Assembly: GCF_024599655.1 (NCBI RefSeq)
Contig: NZ_CP102247.1
Span: 1,426,001 to 1,490,000 of the forward strand
Source of the DNA: Enterobacter asburiae
GTDB lineage: Bacteria > Pseudomonadota > Gammaproteobacteria > Enterobacterales > Enterobacteriaceae
Reading direction: 5' to 3'
DNA length: 64,000 nucleotides
Positions 8,384 through 16,979 of this stretch are shown here, piece by piece (the first letter of the stretch is position 1; every line of letters begins with the position of its first letter). Under the pieces are notes generated by a model. The model worked only from the letters and a program-made list of their open reading frames with translations. It made no database searches and was not told where the DNA came from. The translations under genes and the position numbers were made by a program.

Positions 8384-10138
8384 ATGGACGATTTAACCCT
8401 GCGTTATTACGACGCTGAAATGCGCTACCTGCTGGAAGCTGGTGAAGAGTTTGCCCGCGCTCACCCCGAGCAGGCGGCAATGCTCAACCTCGATAAAGCC
8501 GGCGCGCGCGATCCGTACGTAGAGCGCCTGTTCGAAGGCTTTGCCTTCCTGATGGGGCGCCTGCGTGAGAAGCTCGATGACGACCTGCCTGAGCTGACTG
8601 AAGGGCTGGTCAGCCTGTTATGGCCGCATTACCTGCGCACCATTCCCTCGATGTCGGTGGTGGAGTTCACCCCTGACTGGCGTGAGATGAAAGAGCAGAT
8701 GCGCATCGTCAAAGGCTTTGAGGTGAATTCTCGGCCTATTGGTGAAAAGGGCACACGCTGCCGGTACACCACAACTAAAGAGATCACCCTTCAGCCGCTG
8801 TCGCTGGAGCACGCCCGCCTGTCGACTGACCCTGACGGACGTTCGGTCATCAGCCTGCGCTTTAACTGCAGCCACCTGGCCGACTGGAGCTGTGTCGATC
8901 TCAGCCAGATCCCGCTCTACTTCAACGCTGATGCACCGCTGGCCTGCGCCATGCATGAAGCCTTTACCATGAACACGGCCCGTCTATGGTTACGGATGCC
9001 GGGTGACGTGGACAGAAGACCGCTCGACGGGTACTTCGCCGCGCTGGGATTTGGCGATGACGATGACCTGTGGCCGAAGGGCAGCAGCAGCTTTAGCGGC
9101 TATCAGCTGCTGCTGGAGTACTTCACCTTCCGTGAGAAATTCATGTTCACGGGGCTACGTGGGCTTGAGACTATGGCCTTTCCGGCTGAGCTCCCATGGT
9201 TTGAAATCGACGTGGTGCTGGCAGAACGCTGGGAGCATGATTTCAGCTTTACCGAAAAGCATCTGCGCCTGAACTGCGTGCCGGTAATTAACCTGTTCCC
9301 GCTGGAATCTGATCCGCTGACGCTCAACTCGCTGCAAACCGAGTACATGCTGCGCCCGATGCGCGTGCAGGATGGCCATACCGAGATATACGCGGTCGAT
9401 TCGGTGATGTCATCGAGCCAGCATACCTACGTGCCGTTCTCAAGCTTCCGCCACAAAGGCGGAATGATGCGCCATGAAGCCCCGGAATATTACTACCACA
9501 CCCGCGTGCGCCGCGGTCCGTCAGGGCTGCACAATACGTGGCTTATCCTGGGTGGCGAAGCGTTTGATAACCACACCGTCCCTGAAGATGAAAGCCTGTC
9601 GCTGACGCTCACGGGTACCAACGGCCAACTGCCGCGACGAGCGTTGCAAAGTACCGTGCTCGATACGGTAATGAAAACCACGTCAGCCAGTATCGCCGTG
9701 CGCAACCTGTGTGCGCCAACGCTTCCCTGTTATCCACCGGCGCAGGACCGTTTCCACTGGCGCGTGCTGAGCCATCTCGGCAGCGGGTTCCTGTCGATGA
9801 TGGATAACGCCGATGTGCTGCGCGGTACCCTTGCGCTGTATGAATGGACGGATAGCGAAATGAACCGCCGTCGTCTGGAAGCCATCATCGACGTGAAGCA
9901 CAGTGAAACCGAGCGATTTGAGCAGGGTTACCTGGTGCGCGGCGTGCAGATTGAAGTAACGCTGGACAGCCACGGCTTTGCCGGACGCGGCGACATCTGC
10001 CTGTTCGGCGAGATGCTGAGCCGTTTCTTTGCGCTCTACACCGACATCTATCTGTTCAATCGCCTGATTATTATTCTGCAACCAACCGGAGAACGCCTGG
10101 AATGGGAAGAGAAGCACAATCGCCGCATTCCCGGCTGA
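8384..10138 (+). CDS. tssF: T6SS baseplate protein TssF
   Basis: A 584-aa protein with the typical TssF opening (LRYYDAEMRYLLEAGEEFAR, then DPYVERLFEGFAFLMGRLREKLDDDLPELTEGLV and LWPHYLRTIPSMSVVEF). TssF with TssG and TssE forms the baseplate wedge that anchors the contractile sheath. Length is normal for the family. It starts 41 bp after tssA and its 3' end overlaps tssG by 37 bp. Confidence 0.96.
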   Translation: MDDLTLRYYDAEMRYLLEAGEEFARAHPEQAAMLNLDKAGARDPYVERLFEGFAFLMGRLREKLDDDLPELTEGLVSLLWPHYLRTIPSMSVVEFTPDWREMKEQMRIVKGFEVNSRPIGEKGTRCRYTTTKEITLQPLSLEHARLSTDPDGRSVISLRFNCSHLADWSCVDLSQIPLYFNADAPLACAMHEAFTMNTARLWLRMPGDVDRRPLDGYFAALGFGDDDDLWPKGSSSFSGYQLLLEYFTFREKFMFTGLRGLETMAFPAELPWFEIDVVLAERWEHDFSFTEKHLRLNCVPVINLFPLESDPLTLNSLQTEYMLRPMRVQDGHTEIYAVDSVMSSSQHTYVPFSSFRHKGGMMRHEAPEYYYHTRVRRGPSGLHNTWLILGGEAFDNHTVPEDESLSLTLTGTNGQLPRRALQSTVLDTVMKTTSASIAVRNLCAPTLPCYPPAQDRFHWRVLSHLGSGFLSMMDNADVLRGTLALYEWTDSEMNRRRLEAIIDVKHSETERFEQGYLVRGVQIEVTLDSHGFAGRGDICLFGEMLSRFFALYTDIYLFNRLIIILQPTGERLEWEEKHNRRIPG

Positions 10139-11187
10139 AACCGAGGCTTGAAGCCGACCTTCACCGCATTAACTTCTATCGGTTATGTCAGCTGCTGGAG
10201 AAACGCAACCCGGGCAGACCGCTAATGGGATCGACCAGCCATCCCTCTGATGATCCGGTACGCTTTGCGCCGCATCCTGGGATGGGGTTCCCGGCCAGCG
10301 AACTGAAGTCTGTCGAATATGACGAAGAGGATGACAGCAAGCCCGCTGTTATTCGCACCACCTTTATGGGCATGTACGGTGTCGATTCGCCCTTACCGAC
10401 GGCGTATCTCGATGACATCACCCTGCGCCGGGAAGGGCATGAAGCGCTGCAGGGTTTTCTGGATATCTTTAGTCATCGCATTCTGACGCAGTTTTACCGC
10501 GTCTGGCGTAAATACTCTTACCCCGCCACGTTTGAGCCGGGCGGAACGGACAGCATTTCACAGTCGTTATTGGGTTTGGTTGGTCTGGGGATACCGGGCA
10601 CGGCAAATCATATTGCCACGCCAGTGTCGCGCTTTCTGGCTCTGCTGGGGGTTCTGCAGCAGCCGGGCAAAACTCAGGAAGGGATGCAGGCACTGGTGAG
10701 CCTGCTGGCCCCTTATACGACGGTGCAGGTGCGTCCGTACTGTCTCCGGCCTGTAGAGATCGACAGGCTGCTGGGATTTTACGGTGACGAAGATTTTCTG
10801 CTTGATGGCAATACGCCGCTGGGTGACGAAGCGATGGATGCCGGCAGCCAACTGCTGATTGCTCTCGCGACGGACAACGAACAGGAAGTGCAGGGCTGGA
10901 AACCGGATGGCCAGTTGTACCAGGACTTTCTGGTGATGCTGCGGGTTTATCTGGGCTGGCGGTTTAAGGCCAGAATGACCCTGACGACGTCGGTTCGACT
11001 GCTGGCCGTACCCCCGCTGGGTGAAAATCCTTTCTGGCTAGGAATGAACGGCGTGCTGGGCGCGGAAGGTGATAGTTATCCTGATGACATGCCTGCAACC
11101 TTTACGACAGAGCTGGGATATTACAGCGGGCTGGAGCCCGCGAAACCACAACAAGGAAACCGACGTGTTACGTACAAGTTTAACTAA
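10102..11187 (+). CDS. tssG: T6SS baseplate protein TssG
   Basis: A 361-aa TssG (ImpH/VasB family). Recognisable features are the N-terminal FYRLCQLLEKRNPGRP, the FMGMYGVDSPLPTAYLDDI motif and HRILTQFYRVWRKY, followed by the C-terminal region with LGWRFKARMTL. TssG wraps two TssF copies in the baseplate wedge. Its start lies inside the tssF 3' end and its 3' end overlaps the tssJ start, so translation is tightly coupled. Confidence 0.96.
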   Translation: MGREAQSPHSRLKPRLEADLHRINFYRLCQLLEKRNPGRPLMGSTSHPSDDPVRFAPHPGMGFPASELKSVEYDEEDDSKPAVIRTTFMGMYGVDSPLPTAYLDDITLRREGHEALQGFLDIFSHRILTQFYRVWRKYSYPATFEPGGTDSISQSLLGLVGLGIPGTANHIATPVSRFLALLGVLQQPGKTQEGMQALVSLLAPYTTVQVRPYCLRPVEIDRLLGFYGDEDFLLDGNTPLGDEAMDAGSQLLIALATDNEQEVQGWKPDGQLYQDFLVMLRVYLGWRFKARMTLTTSVRLLAVPPLGENPFWLGMNGVLGAEGDSYPDDMPATFTTELGYYSGLEPAKPQQGNRRVTYKFN

Positions 11188-11710
11188 GACCATGCGCTGG
11201 TTGATGCCTCTGATGGCGCTCACTCTGACAGGTTGCGGAGTGACGCAAAGCGTCACCGACGGTACCAAATCGGCGTTTAATTCTGTGTTCTATAAAAAGA
11301 TTAAAATCCTGCATCTGGATTTCACCGCCCGTGAAGCGCTGAACACCGACTCTCGCGAAAATAACTCGCTGTCTGAGCCTGTCGTGGTCCGGGTTTACCA
11401 GCTCAAAGACCGCAAAACCTTTGACAAGACGGTTTATCAGCAACTGCTTCAGGATGATGCCAGCATTCTGAAAGATGACATGCTGGCCAGTCGTAATGTC
11501 GTGGTGAAACCGGGCGGTGATGCAAGCCTTGATATGCCGATGGAAGAAGAGGCGCAGTTTGTCGCGGTAGTGGGGTTATTTCGCCATCCGGATATGACCA
11601 ACGACACCTGGAAGCAGGTTATCAAGCGCAGCGATCTGGAACCGGATAAACCGCGCATTCTGGAAGCTGGCGAGAACCATCTTACGCTGCAACCGCTTAA
11701 GGACGACTAA
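11165..11710 (+). CDS. tssJ: T6SS outer-membrane lipoprotein TssJ
   Basis: A 181-aa lipoprotein. The chosen GTG start at 11165 has an AAGGAA ribosome site about 6 nt upstream; an alternative ATG at 11192 lacks one. The signal peptide ends in an LTGC lipobox with the lipidated Cys at residue 24. The mature part has the TssJ beta-sandwich pattern (VVVRVYQLKDRKTFDKTVYQQLL, then VAVVGLFRHP and W). TssJ is the outer-membrane anchor that binds the TssM periplasmic domain. It overlaps tssG by 23 bp and tssE by one base. Confidence 0.93.
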   Translation: MLRTSLTKTMRWLMPLMALTLTGCGVTQSVTDGTKSAFNSVFYKKIKILHLDFTAREALNTDSRENNSLSEPVVVRVYQLKDRKTFDKTVYQQLLQDDASILKDDMLASRNVVVKPGGDASLDMPMEEEAQFVAVVGLFRHPDMTNDTWKQVIKRSDLEPDKPRILEAGENHLTLQPLKDD

Positions 11711-12165
11711 TGCCCCAGGGACATAACACGCCTTCGCTGTATGAAATGCTAACCGGAAATTTTACAGGTGGTCTCAACCTCAACCAGGTCAGTGAAGAAA
11801 ATCAGGTCATCCTCTCGGTACTCGATAACATGCAGCGCGTTCTTAACTGTCGCGCCGGCACGCTTGCGCATCTGCCTGACTACGGGCTACCCGATACGAC
11901 CAAAATTCTGCAGGGCATGCCGGGAACGGCCCATGAGCTTATGGGCACATTGTCTGCCGCCCTGCTCAAATATGAGCCGCGCCTGAAAAAGATAGACGTT
12001 GTTCTGCTGGAGCAGAACGTACCCGGCGAGTTGCGCTATGCGATTGACGCCGAACTTAAAGGGATTGGTCTGGTGCGCTACGGCACTGAGTTTATGCCCG
12101 AAGGACGGGTTCTGTTGCGGCATCTCAGGCAACAGCAGTATCTCGACACAACAACCCGTATATAA
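11710..12165 (+). CDS. tssE: T6SS baseplate protein TssE (gp25-like)
   Basis: A 151-aa protein of the phage T4 gp25/lysozyme-like fold. It carries PSLYEMLTGNF, the conserved ENQVILSVLDNMQRVLNCRAG segment, the YGLPD motif and a C-terminal strand region ending YGTEFMPEGRVLLRH. TssE sits at the inner part of the baseplate wedge next to the sheath. The start overlaps the tssJ stop (TAATG). Confidence 0.95.
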   Translation: MPQGHNTPSLYEMLTGNFTGGLNLNQVSEENQVILSVLDNMQRVLNCRAGTLAHLPDYGLPDTTKILQGMPGTAHELMGTLSAALLKYEPRLKKIDVVLLEQNVPGELRYAIDAELKGIGLVRYGTEFMPEGRVLLRHLRQQQYLDTTTRI

Positions 12166-12179
12166 GGTCTGATAACACC

Positions 12180-12650
12180 ATGTCCGTAAAATCACAGTTC
12201 CTGAAGAAGCTACAGGCCAGACAGCCCGTTCCGGCTTTGCCTGGCAGTAAGAGTCAGGTTGACATTGCTGAGTTTCGCCTGCGAATGGATCAGCTTCAGA
12301 CGCAGATGGATGAGTGGCTGACAGGTACCGGACTGAACGTAGAGACACTGACGACATCAGTCCCGGACCTGCTGGTGGAGAGCGGGGCTTTCGAGATTTC
12401 CGGTATCGTTCTGCGTTATGAAAACCGGGCGGTTAAGTTTATGCCGCTCTTTCTTTATGGGCAGGGAGTAGCTGGTTGTGTCGAGGTGACTTTCTGTTCT
12501 GGGGAAAAGATTATTTCTCAAGGACGCCTGTTCATGCGGATGGGGTGTGTAAGTGACTGGACCTTTACTCTCCCTGATACGCCATACCGGTCAGGACAAC
12601 TATTTGATGAAGGTATTTTTTTCGGTCTGATGTTAGCGCTATTGCCATAG
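12180..12650 (+). CDS. Hypothetical protein in the T6SS operon
   Basis: A 156-aa soluble protein with no signal peptide. It opens MSVKSQFLKKLQARQPVPALPG, has a predicted helical segment (residues ~30-60) and then a beta-rich part with GQGVAGCVEVTFCSGE and RLFMRMGCVSDWTF. I do not recognise the family. It starts 14 bp after tssE on the same strand and is probably co-transcribed, so an accessory, effector or immunity role is possible but undemonstrated. Confidence 0.7.
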   Translation: MSVKSQFLKKLQARQPVPALPGSKSQVDIAEFRLRMDQLQTQMDEWLTGTGLNVETLTTSVPDLLVESGAFEISGIVLRYENRAVKFMPLFLYGQGVAGCVEVTFCSGEKIISQGRLFMRMGCVSDWTFTLPDTPYRSGQLFDEGIFFGLMLALLP

Positions 12651-12715
12651 CGATAATATTCATTCTCTTTATTAGTCACTGCGAATTGACTCGCGAAATG
12701 ATCATGGAAGCAATA

Positions 12716-13117
12716 ATGAAAAAACTAAGCCTCTTTCTTATGTTCAGTGTCCTTTTTACCTTGCAGGCTGAGGCCGCACGAGGAAGACAGCCCTGTTCAG
12801 GTTCAAAAGGAGGGATTGCACATTGCACCACGGATGGTCGTTTTGTCTGTAACGACGGCAGCTTTAGCCAGTCGAAGCGATTCTGTTCCGGCTACGGGAA
12901 CGCAGACGCCCTCCAGCAGGAAAAGCCTTCCGTTCCCGCCAGTAAAACTCGTACGAAGAAAAAGGTTACAATCGCGAAAAAACAGGAGCAGCAACCCGTT
13001 ATGGAAAGCGTTGAGCCAGCCAATACGCAACCCCGACAGCCCACATGTGCACCTCTTTATATGGCCAACAAGCCCGGCTTCACCCATTTACCGATTTGTT
13101 CAGGGAATCAGTATTAA
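12716..13117 (+). CDS. Small cysteine-containing exported protein
   Basis: A 133-aa protein starting at the ATG at 12716 (GGAAG ribosome site 5 nt upstream); an upstream in-frame TTG would spoil the signal peptide. A clear Sec signal peptide (MKKLSLFLMFSVLFTLQAEA) is followed by a compact Cys-rich motif (CSGSKGGIAHC, then CNDGSFSQSKRFCSGYG). After a basic Lys-rich linker comes a second Cys pair (CAPLYMANKPGFTHLPIC). The GGIAHC...CNDG pattern recurs in small exported proteins of unknown function. It lies 66 bp after the preceding T6SS-linked gene and may be a periplasmic accessory or immunity protein. Confidence 0.7.
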   Translation: MKKLSLFLMFSVLFTLQAEAARGRQPCSGSKGGIAHCTTDGRFVCNDGSFSQSKRFCSGYGNADALQQEKPSVPASKTRTKKKVTIAKKQEQQPVMESVEPANTQPRQPTCAPLYMANKPGFTHLPICSGNQY

Positions 13118-13189
13118 TCCTTGGGGAAAAGGTTCCTTTTCCACTGTGCGGATTGAATAAACTGGATTGCAAGAAGAAAGGAAATAAAA

Positions 13190-14434
13190 ATGGCACGAAG
13201 AAAAAAGGATAACAATGCTGCGGGAATTATTCTGGTTATTATTGGCGTAATTATCTGGGGTGTTTATGTCGCGGTAAGGGCATTAATTAATCTTAATGAG
13301 CGATTTATTGAGTCAGTATCGAACCCGGTCGGAATACTCGGTCTGTTCTTTGGTTTACTGATAGCTGTTGCGCTGTTAATACGGGTTTTCATTTACCGGG
13401 GCTTCCGGAAGAAAACCGCGGAGCTTGAGCAGGCTATGTCGTACCTCATTCAGAAAGAGAAAGCCTTTGAAGAAACTGTCAGCACTGAAGTGGCTCGCGG
13501 CCTGTATCAGGAAAAGAAAGAGCTTTCGGGTCAGTGGGAGGAATTTCGCAATGCCAGAAATAAAGCCTCCCGGGCACTGCAGCGTATTGTGGATTCTGCG
13601 TATAAATTCAAAGTCAAAACACTGCTTTCCGGCACCACGGTGAATAACTGGCAAAGCAAGTATGACCAGCTCAGGAAGGAAAGAGACGCTTACGCGGCTA
13701 TCAGCGAGAAAATCACCTTTTTGAAACTTGAAGACAATGCCGACTGGGAAGGCGTAAAACAGGAGTTTCTGGATAAGGTCGCCCTGCTGGAAAAAGCCCA
13801 GGAAGAAAAAGAGTTTCAGGCAGAGCTGAAGCGTCAGATGCGGGAAGAAAAACAGCGTCAGGATGAGCTGGAGCAGCAGCAGCGCGAAGCGGAAGAGGAG
13901 GAGCAACGCCTTGCGGAGCAGCAGCGTTTACTGGAGGAAGCTCTGCTCGCCGCTGAAGGGGCTCACAGGGAAGAACTGGAAAGACAGCGTCTGGAGCTGG
14001 AGCAGAAAATCCAGGACGTGCATCAGCAGTATGAACGCGCCAAATCCATGGCTCAGCTTACAAAGCAGGGACATGTGTATGTGATTTCGAATATCGGTTC
14101 CTTCGGTGAGAACGTTTTCAAAATCGGTATGACCCGACGGCTGGAGCCCATGGAGCGCATAAAAGAACTGAGTGGTGCAGCCGTGCCGTTTGATTTTGAC
14201 GTTCACGCCATGATTTCCTGCGATGACGCCCCCGCACTTGAAAAGACACTTCATGATCATCTGGAAAGCTACCGGATCAACAGAATTAACCTGCGTAAGG
14301 AGTTTTTCCGTGTCGAGCTCAGCAGAATTATCGATGAGGTAGAACGTCACCATGGTCAGGTTGAATATATTGCTGACCCAGTGGCTTTGCAGTATCTGCA
14401 AAGTCTCGAATATGCAGAAAACGAAGCCGCATAA
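13190..14434 (+). CDS. Membrane-anchored coiled-coil protein with C-terminal T5orf172 (GIY-YIG-like) domain
   Basis: A 414-aa protein. Two transmembrane helices sit at about residues 9-33 and 44-68. A long charged, Glu/Gln-rich coiled coil follows (about 80-290). The C-terminal domain (about 298-385) matches T5orf172/MUG113: HVYVISN, SFGENVFKIGMTRR, ALEKTLHDHLES and NLRKEFFRVEL. T5orf172 belongs to the GIY-YIG nuclease superfamily, with VYVIS and KIG in place of GIY and YIG. A strong ribosome site (agaaaggaaa) precedes the ATG. Its position between T6SS genes is unusual; whether it is a T6SS component or a passenger cannot be decided here. Confidence 0.85.
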   Translation: MARRKKDNNAAGIILVIIGVIIWGVYVAVRALINLNERFIESVSNPVGILGLFFGLLIAVALLIRVFIYRGFRKKTAELEQAMSYLIQKEKAFEETVSTEVARGLYQEKKELSGQWEEFRNARNKASRALQRIVDSAYKFKVKTLLSGTTVNNWQSKYDQLRKERDAYAAISEKITFLKLEDNADWEGVKQEFLDKVALLEKAQEEKEFQAELKRQMREEKQRQDELEQQQREAEEEEQRLAEQQRLLEEALLAAEGAHREELERQRLELEQKIQDVHQQYERAKSMAQLTKQGHVYVISNIGSFGENVFKIGMTRRLEPMERIKELSGAAVPFDFDVHAMISCDDAPALEKTLHDHLESYRINRINLRKEFFRVELSRIIDEVERHHGQVEYIADPVALQYLQSLEYAENEAA

Positions 14435-14478
14435 ACGATAATTCGCCATGTTTCCTCATGTCAAAGGAATATCTGGTC

Positions 14479-15825
14479 ATGAATGACATCACCCCACGTA
14501 AAATAAAAACCGGCGGCGACCCGCGCACGCTTCCGGAATATGCATCCCTGCGTAATGAACTGAGTAAGCTAAGCCATCCCGCGCGCCCGGATGTGAACTG
14601 GGTATATGTGGAAAAGTGCTGCCTTTCATTATTCGAGCAAAACGGTGTTGAGTTGCAGACAGCAGCCTGGTATACCCTTGCCCGTACGCATCTGTCTGGA
14701 TTGGCGGGCATGAATGAAGGGCTGGCAATCCTGGAGGCGCTGATTAGTCGGCAGTGGGATATTCTCTGGCCGCAGGCGTTGCAGGTTCGTATGGAAATCC
14801 TGAGCAGTCTGAGTCAGCGCCTGCAGCAGCTCGTACGTATGCTTCCATTGAACAACGGTAATCTTAGCGAGCTTTATAGCGCTGAAGAGCTGCTTACCAG
14901 CCTGGGGGCGGTGCTCCAGCGTCTTGAGCTCAAACACTATAGTCAGTTCGATACGCTACGAACGCTGATACATTCAAGCGCAGCAAGGCTGGAAAACAGT
15001 AATGGCGTAACAGATTTGAATGAGAGCAGGCCTGGCAGTGAAACGCCTCCGGAGAGAGCTGAGCCGATCGAGGAGGTGAAATGGGTCTATGTTGCGCAGC
15101 AGGAAACTGAGCCGAATAGTGAGGACCATATGGCAGCTCCCGGATCTGCCACACCATGGAAAGCCTTTGTTGCCGGGATGAGTTCTACGCTGGTGGTTTG
15201 CATCGCTGTGGCGTGGGGAGCAGGCTTTCTGTCCAGACCCGATCCCTTAACGGCTCAGGCTATTGCCTCGCTAGCGCCGTTATCTGAAGTGCTTACACCT
15301 GCTCAGCAAGACGCGTTAATACAGCGAGGTACTTTACCGGCCACGTTAATCACAGATACGCAGCAGCAGCTTGCCCGACTGGATAAACTGCCTCCTGACT
15401 GGAGCATCTCCTACAGCTTTCAGCTCTTAGAGCAGATCCAGACACTGCGGCCGGAGGAGGCTAAACCGCTCACAATGCAGTGGCAGCAAAAATTTAACGC
15501 GACAGCCTTACCTCTGGACGCAATGAACAGCTGGTATCAAGGAATGATGAAGCTGCAGCAACTGAGTAATCGGCTAAGTAGTCTGGATGAGCAAAAAGGA
15601 AATTATATAACGGTGAGCGAGCTTAAATCCGTGGTTTTTTCGACGATGCAGTCATTTAACCATGCGATACCGGCTGAAGAGCAGCTCAGACGCCTGTCGC
15701 AGTATCCTGCCGGAAATGCGCTTCCTGAAGCAGAAAAGACCCAGCTGGAGCTGCATCTTAAACAACTGGCGGCACGGTATGTTCTAATAAAACAGGGTTC
15801 TTCAATTCTGGCGGCGGACAGGTGA
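14479..15825 (+). CDS. VasL-type TssA-like membrane protein
   Basis: A 448-aa protein from the ATG at 14479, chosen for its AAGGA site 10 nt upstream and the MNDITPRK opening I associate with the family; an in-frame ATG at 14458 has no ribosome site. It has an ImpA-type N-terminal domain (GGDPRTLPEYASLRNELSKL, PARPDVNWVYVEK), a linker, one transmembrane helix (about residues 227-247, FVAGMSSTLVVCIAVAWGAGF) and a helical VasL C-terminal domain. This suggests a membrane-tethered TssA relative. It is the last T6SS gene; the inferred island junction follows 29 bp after its stop. Confidence 0.88.
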   Translation: MNDITPRKIKTGGDPRTLPEYASLRNELSKLSHPARPDVNWVYVEKCCLSLFEQNGVELQTAAWYTLARTHLSGLAGMNEGLAILEALISRQWDILWPQALQVRMEILSSLSQRLQQLVRMLPLNNGNLSELYSAEELLTSLGAVLQRLELKHYSQFDTLRTLIHSSAARLENSNGVTDLNESRPGSETPPERAEPIEEVKWVYVAQQETEPNSEDHMAAPGSATPWKAFVAGMSSTLVVCIAVAWGAGFLSRPDPLTAQAIASLAPLSEVLTPAQQDALIQRGTLPATLITDTQQQLARLDKLPPDWSISYSFQLLEQIQTLRPEEAKPLTMQWQQKFNATALPLDAMNSWYQGMMKLQQLSNRLSSLDEQKGNYITVSELKSVVFSTMQSFNHAIPAEEQLRRLSQYPAGNALPEAEKTQLELHLKQLAARYVLIKQGSSILAADR

Positions 15826-15853
15826 ATATGCTGGAAAAAGCGTGGAGGTCAAA

Positions 15854-15866
15854 GTGTCCCCTGCAG
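15854..15866. other. Candidate attR: 13-bp copy of the argW 3' end
   Basis: The 13 bases gtgtcccctgcag are identical to 61937-61949, the 3' end of tRNA-Arg(CCU). A weaker match continues (tcgaa, 3 nt later, as in the tRNA T-loop). It lies 29 bp after the last T6SS gene, and everything to its right up to the integrase has mobile-island character. I infer this is the distal attachment site of the argW island. Confidence 0.65.
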
Positions 15867-15930
15867 ACTTCGAATTTGTGTTTTAATTCATTGATGATAA
15901 TGCGATTTAAGTTGTTCGATTAATTCATGT

Positions 15931-15948
15931 GCCCCCAATAAGGCCCCC
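15931..15948. promoter_or_regulatory. 18-bp GC-rich motif near attR (possible integrase arm site)
   Basis: gcccccaataaggccccc. It differs at one position from the motif at 61792-61809, which lies just inside the other island end upstream of the integrase gene. Both are in the same orientation, 65 and ~130 bp inward of the attachment cores. Possible arm-type integrase site; inference only. Confidence 0.4.
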
Positions 15949-15988
15949 TTCTGTAGTAAGTCAAAACTAGAAGGTTGAACGGGAATTT

Positions 15989-16198
15989 TTACCTCCATCT
16001 GAAGTGTTTTGGATTGCACGGTGCCTGCCTGTTTACGGAATCGTAGTGAGCATCATCGGCGTTTGAAAATGATACCATATAGCAGACCACATTAATCAGG
16101 TCGGCCAGTTCAATACCATCGATATCAACAGCGATAGGACCCACGTTGAAGGCCAGTATGTTAATGGAATCAGTTTCCGTGGTCAGGGACAATTCCAT
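15989..16198 (-). CDS. DUF5983-like small protein downstream of cbtA
   Basis: A 69-aa protein whose first ~38 residues (MELSLTTETDSINILAFN, VGPIAVDIDGIELADLINVV) match the DUF5983 type of small protein found directly after CbtA toxins in CP4-like islands. The C-terminal part (after VVCYM) does not look like the usual ending, so it may be diverged or shifted. The start overlaps the 3' end of the toxin gene by 16 bp and has an AGGAAC ribosome site. Function unknown. Confidence 0.6.
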   Translation of the reverse strand: MELSLTTETDSINILAFNVGPIAVDIDGIELADLINVVCYMVSFSNADDAHYDSVNRQAPCNPKHFRWR

Positions 16199-16575
16199 GA
16201 ATGTTGTTCCTGAGCTGCTTTCCCTGCGATGATATGTGTGATCCTTTTGTATCCAAAACGCTGCATCAGTCCCGTTGCCCGCCTGGCCCGGAGAATATCA
16301 ATTGTCCCGATAAAAGCGGACTGTAGGTGAAAGGAGAAACCCGGGCGATCAATTCGCACCAGTTCAGATTTTTCAACGAGAAAATTGAGTGCGTCTGCTA
16401 GTGAAATCCCGGCATCAATATGCTGCTGAATCACATTGCCATCACCAAACTGTGTGTCGTGAAGCGAAAGGCCGTAATGCCTTTCCAGCAGATACGTCAG
16501 AAGTTGCTGCCAGATTTCAACGGGCGTCGGGTGTGGCGGTGCCTTCCGCACCGAAATGGCGGATAAGGTTTGCAT
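16183..16575 (-). CDS. cbtA: CbtA/YkfI/YeeV-family type IV toxin
   Basis: A 130-aa protein closely matching the CbtA toxin pattern: PVEIWQQLLTYLLERHYGLSL near the N-terminus, QHIDAGISLADALNFLVEK in the middle, and SIDILRARRATGLM-type text (here TIDILRARRATGLM). E. coli members inhibit FtsZ and MreB polymerisation. It lies 56 bp downstream of the cbeA-like antitoxin gene, the usual order, and overlaps the DUF5983-like gene. It is slightly longer than the ~124-aa E. coli toxins because of a C-terminal extension (QEQHSWNCP). Confidence 0.93.
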   Translation of the reverse strand: MQTLSAISVRKAPPHPTPVEIWQQLLTYLLERHYGLSLHDTQFGDGNVIQQHIDAGISLADALNFLVEKSELVRIDRPGFSFHLQSAFIGTIDILRARRATGLMQRFGYKRITHIIAGKAAQEQHSWNCP

Positions 16576-16631
16576 AATAAAATGCTCCTGAATAAAGTCG
16601 GGTTGAAAAGGGGATGGTTTAGAAAGTGGCG

Positions 16632-16979
16632 TTAACGGGGGATGCCGTTGCCTGACGTTGGATAAATCGCGATATAAATGTAGCCATGAGAGCCGAGTGA
16701 ATCAGCCTCACAGGTCAGCCCTTTTGCATAAAGTGTAACGCAATGCTGATGGCGGGGGTTGAGCTCACCGGAAACCAGCATTAATTCCAGCTGTTTGAGC
16801 AGTACCTGAAATGCCTGATCAAGATGGCGTAAATCTGCGTCACTGAATGTACCGGCAATACTGGCGCGGTCAGCCAGGTAATGAAGACAGTTGCCTTCCT
16901 GTACCAGTCTGGCACCAAAACACGGGGTTATGTTGCGCCGCAGCCCCCACCAGGGCTCCGCTGTCATGATTTGCTGCAT
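16632..16979 (-). CDS. cbeA: CbeA/YeeU-family antitoxin with possible N-terminal frameshift
   Basis: A 115-aa product matching CbeA from PWWGLRRNITPCFGARLVQE onward, with LHYLADRAS, FSDADLRHLDQAF, LMLVSGELNPRHQHCVTLY and GLTCEADSLGSHGYIYIAIYPT. CbeA antagonises CbtA by stabilising FtsZ and MreB filaments. The best ribosome site (AAGGA) serves an ATG at 16995 that reads MHSTTNAANHDS, the expected N-terminus, but that frame is one base out of step with the conserved PWWG frame at about 16955. In-frame translation must begin at 16979 (MQQIMTAEPWWG) with a poor ribosome site. The body is intact, but expression may be reduced. Confidence 0.85.
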   Translation of the reverse strand: MQQIMTAEPWWGLRRNITPCFGARLVQEGNCLHYLADRASIAGTFSDADLRHLDQAFQVLLKQLELMLVSGELNPRHQHCVTLYAKGLTCEADSLGSHGYIYIAIYPTSGNGIPR

